From Porphyromonadaceae bacterium UBA7087 (GTDB taxonomy: Bacteria > Bacteroidota > Bacteroidia > Bacteroidales > Muribaculaceae), in NCBI GenBank assembly GCA_002493515.1, contig DKYZ01000010.1:1-7331 (forward strand): a DNA stretch of 7,331 nt. The letters run 5' to 3'. A model generated the notes under the pieces. It did no database searches and had not been told where the DNA came from. It was given only the letters and a program-made list of their open reading frames with translations. The position numbers were made by a program, and so were the translations under genes. Shown here piece after piece: positions 5,682-7,331 of the stretch; position 1 is the first letter of the stretch; every line of letters starts with the position of its first letter.

Positions 5682-6554
5682 TCAATCCACAGGTGTGACA
5701 CTGTAGCCCATACGCCTCAGACCCTCAAGCACGCCTGTCTCTCCGGGAAGATGAAGCGCTCCCACAGCTATGAAGCACGACCCCTCGCCCATCATCCCAG
5801 GCAGCTGGGTGAGCCAGTCGGCATTCCGGTCGTCACACAGTCTCTTCATGAAGGGGCTGTCCTCCTCCTGCTGGCTCAGTTCATAAAGTGCCTCAAGATT
5901 CCTTGCCAGATAAGAATTGTTCATCTTCCTGGCCATGTCCACATTCTCCTCGGGATTGTCCAGAAGCTCGCCGAGCATCATCATCTGCAGAGACAACGGC
6001 GTGCTGTTGTAAAGGATCTCCGCCTGCTGCTGAGCCGTCTCAAACGCCTTTATCTTCTTTCCGAGCCTGACGCCTTCCGCCTGGAAATAGAAATCCACCG
6101 GAGCTCCCTCTACCTGCTCCATCTCGTCCTGCACCATTTTCCTGATCACCATTGCCGAGACCACCATAGGCTTCACCTCATCCATCATATCCAGCGTCAC
6201 GCCGGGCATGGGGCTCCATCTGGCGAATTTGGCGTCAAGCTCCGCGAGACGGTCGGCTGACACAAGCTTCGATATCGTGCTGTCGGCCGGAGCCTGCATA
6301 TAAGGCAGCATGGCGGCCATTATCTCATTCTGCGGCGCGGTGACGTCTACCTCACCCACTATGAACTCAGCACCTTCGAGAGCCTCGCGCCCTCCTGCCA
6401 CAGAATCAATTGTGGCGCTCGGAGCCAGATGATGGGTTCCGAAAATATAGGAGGGTTTCTCCAGGCCGTTCCCCTCCACCTTATATAATAGCTGCGCGTG
6501 GAGCAGGGCTGAAGTCAAGAGGCCAAGGGCCAGAACTGCAAATTTCTTTGTCAT
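5682..6554 (-). CDS. Secreted TraB/GumN-family protein
   Basis: A 290-residue protein of the TraB/GumN (PF01963) family, predicted metal-dependent proteases related to Tiki and PrgY. A Sec signal peptide (1-20, ending LLHA before Q21) places it in the periplasm. The hallmark residues are present: FGTHH at 38-42, E68 in GEVD, and the second G-x-x-H motif, GALH (265-268), followed by LPGETGVLEGL. The middle is helical with Met-rich stretches. The length is usual for the single-domain bacterial form. Substrate and physiological role are unknown. ATG 6554 (MTKKFAVL) is preferred to a TTG at 6563 because it begins the signal peptide and lies about 24 nt from the predicted transcript start. It diverges from the HU pair; tnaA follows 188 bp downstream but has its own promoter. 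No strong terminator is seen after it, only a 7-bp all-A/T stem near 5624-5650. Confidence 0.88.
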   Translation of the reverse strand: MTKKFAVLALGLLTSALLHAQLLYKVEGNGLEKPSYIFGTHHLAPSATIDSVAGGREALEGAEFIVGEVDVTAPQNEIMAAMLPYMQAPADSTISKLVSADRLAELDAKFARWSPMPGVTLDMMDEVKPMVVSAMVIRKMVQDEMEQVEGAPVDFYFQAEGVRLGKKIKAFETAQQQAEILYNSTPLSLQMMMLGELLDNPEENVDMARKMNNSYLARNLEALYELSQQEEDSPFMKRLCDDRNADWLTQLPGMMGEGSCFIAVGALHLPGETGVLEGLRRMGYSVTPVD

Positions 6555-6581
6555 ATCTCTCAATCTTTAAGTCTTAGGCTA

Positions 6582-6589
6582 CAAAATTA
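6582..6589 (-). promoter_or_regulatory. -7 box of the TraB/GumN gene
   Basis: TAATTTTG on the minus strand fits TAnnTTTG and would start transcription near 6578, leaving a leader of about 24 nt. No TTTG lies at the ideal 19-21 bp upstream; the nearest (6621-6617 region) is 27-28 bp away. Confidence 0.5.
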
Positions 6590-6602
6590 GAAAAAATTTT
6601 TT

Positions 6603-6610
6603 TACTTTTG
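6603..6610 (+). promoter_or_regulatory. -7 box of the HU gene pair
   Basis: TACTTTTG fits TAnnTTTG and predicts a start near 6614-6615, about 25 nt before the HU ATG. No clear -33 TTG is present at the usual distance. The box faces away from, and lies 13 bp from, the -7 box of the divergent gene, with an A6T7 run between them. Confidence 0.5.
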
Positions 6611-6639
6611 CTGAATCAAAAGCCTGAAATTATAAAGAA

Positions 6640-6921
6640 ATGGATTATAAGACTCTGACTGACAAGCTTTGCGAGCGTCTCGGACTGACTCCGGAGACCG
6701 TGGCGTCGCTCACCGAGGCCATGACCGGAGCAATCGGTGAATGCGGAATGAACCTCGACAGCGTCGCGATACCCTCCTTCGGCACCTTCGAACCCCGGAA
6801 GAGGATCGAGAGGATCGCCGTGCATCCCTCAAGCGGCAAGAAACTGATGGTGCCTCCAAAGATAGTGATGAATTTCAGAGCTTCGCAGATTTTAAAGCAG
6901 AGAGTGGGAGATGAAGAATAA
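6640..6921 (+). CDS. HU/IHF-family DNA-binding protein
   Basis: A 93-residue nucleoid protein of the HU/IHF family, which dimerises and bends DNA. The helical base covers about 1-40. The conserved SFGTF turn is at 46-50, a basic strand PRKR at 52-55, and the DNA-embracing arm around 56-75 carries the intercalating proline in HPSSGKK (P63). The closing helix NFRASQILKQ (78-87) is typical. It ends in a short acidic DEE. The length is the family norm. Its last 11 bases overlap the start of the next HU-family gene, so the two are very likely co-transcribed and translationally coupled. Bacteroidales carry many HU paralogues, and the sequence does not say whether this is the main HU or a specialised one. 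Confidence 0.9.
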   Translation: MDYKTLTDKLCERLGLTPETVASLTEAMTGAIGECGMNLDSVAIPSFGTFEPRKRIERIAVHPSSGKKLMVPPKIVMNFRASQILKQRVGDEE

Positions 6922-7331
6922 ACTTGGAATGACGCGCATCGCGTCGATGATGTCGCAGGCCACGGGAAGGCCGAAAAATCTTTGCGAGGATTTCCTCCGG
7001 GAACTCTTCTCCATATGTGCGGACGCCCTGGAGGAGGGCGACAGCGTCAGGATAAAGGGCTTCGGCACATTCAAGCTTGCAATGGTCGAGGCCCGCAAGA
7101 GCGTAGACGTCTCCACCGGCGAGGATATCGTCATCGAACCATTTAGAAAGGTGTTGTTCGTGGCGTCGCGCGAACTTGCGGCGGCGGTGAACTCACCATT
7201 CGAGATGTTTCAGACAGTAGAGCTGGCCGAAAACGACACCGCTGTCGAGGATCCCGAAGAGAATCCCGAGGAGGAAGCCGAGGAAATAATCACAGAGGCC
7301 GAAAAGCAAGCCGAAAATCAAATCGAAGCCG
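6911..7331 (+). CDS. Second HU-family protein with acidic extension, cut by window end
   Basis: An ORF opening at ATG 6911 inside the end of the first HU gene, in another frame, and still open at the window edge (140 residues seen). Residues 1-94 are an HU fold: the helical base with DFLRELFSICADALEEGD, the GFGTF turn at 50-54, an arm ending STGEDIVIEP (68-77) and the final helix ASRELAAAVN (85-94). The arm position that normally holds R-N-P before x-T-G reads V-D-V, so the DNA-kinking proline is missing. The motif PFEMFQTVEL (96-105) follows, then a Glu-rich low-complexity stretch (107-140). Long Bacteroidetes HU-like proteins often continue into a membrane segment and a peptidoglycan-binding domain such as SPOR or LysM. 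Whether this one does lies outside the window. Confidence 0.88.
   Translation, partial: MKNKLGMTRIASMMSQATGRPKNLCEDFLRELFSICADALEEGDSVRIKGFGTFKLAMVEARKSVDVSTGEDIVIEPFRKVLFVASRELAAAVNSPFEMFQTVELAENDTAVEDPEENPEEEAEEIITEAEKQAENQIEA

Noticed and set aside
1..7331. CRISPR arrays, tRNA genes, insertion sequences, phage or defence genes
   Set aside because: No spaced repeats, cloverleaf, transposase or nuclease motifs were seen on either strand.

Overview
The window looks like chromosomal DNA from a member of the Bacteroidales, perhaps Muribaculaceae or a related gut family. Four things point there: promoters of the Bacteroidetes form (TTTG, about 20 bp, TAnnTTTG), almost no Shine-Dalgarno sequences before the starts, a surface lipoprotein with an Asp-rich export signal after the lipid Cys and a BACON domain, and a tryptophanase closely resembling what I remember of the Bacteroides enzyme. 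The exact family is inference.

Layout. 1-95 holds no supported gene, only a long hairpin just past the stop of the first gene. 96-1229 (minus) is a BACON-domain surface lipoprotein in AT-rich DNA. Its upstream region, about 1277-1534, is a strongly structured RNA read toward the lipoprotein gene from a good promoter at 1537-1567. It has a closing stem followed by a U-rich tract, an inner helix and a possible pseudoknot, and a 47-codon ORF runs through it. This is the least ordinary part of the window. 1545-1703 is AT-rich spacer.

1704-2420 (plus) is a secreted protein of unknown function with an Ala/Ser-rich linker. 75 bp later, 2496-4040 (plus) encodes a YbdG-like MscS-family mechanosensitive channel; the two may be co-transcribed. 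A symmetrical bidirectional terminator (4063-4094) separates the channel gene from the convergent tryptophanase gene, tnaA (4117-5493, minus), which has its own promoter and a leader of about 90 nt with a small hairpin. Upstream on the same strand is a secreted TraB/GumN-family protein (5682-6554, minus).

That gene diverges from a pair of HU-family DNA-binding genes (6640-6921 and 6911 to the window end, plus) that overlap by 11 bases. The second lacks the usual arm proline, carries a Glu-rich tail and runs off the window. The two divergent promoters have -7 boxes only 13 bp apart.

Apart from the HU pair, and possibly the secreted protein with the channel, the genes do not form an obvious shared pathway. 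Most look like ordinary core genes. I see no complete new system; the candidate for something undescribed is the structured RNA with its lipoprotein gene.
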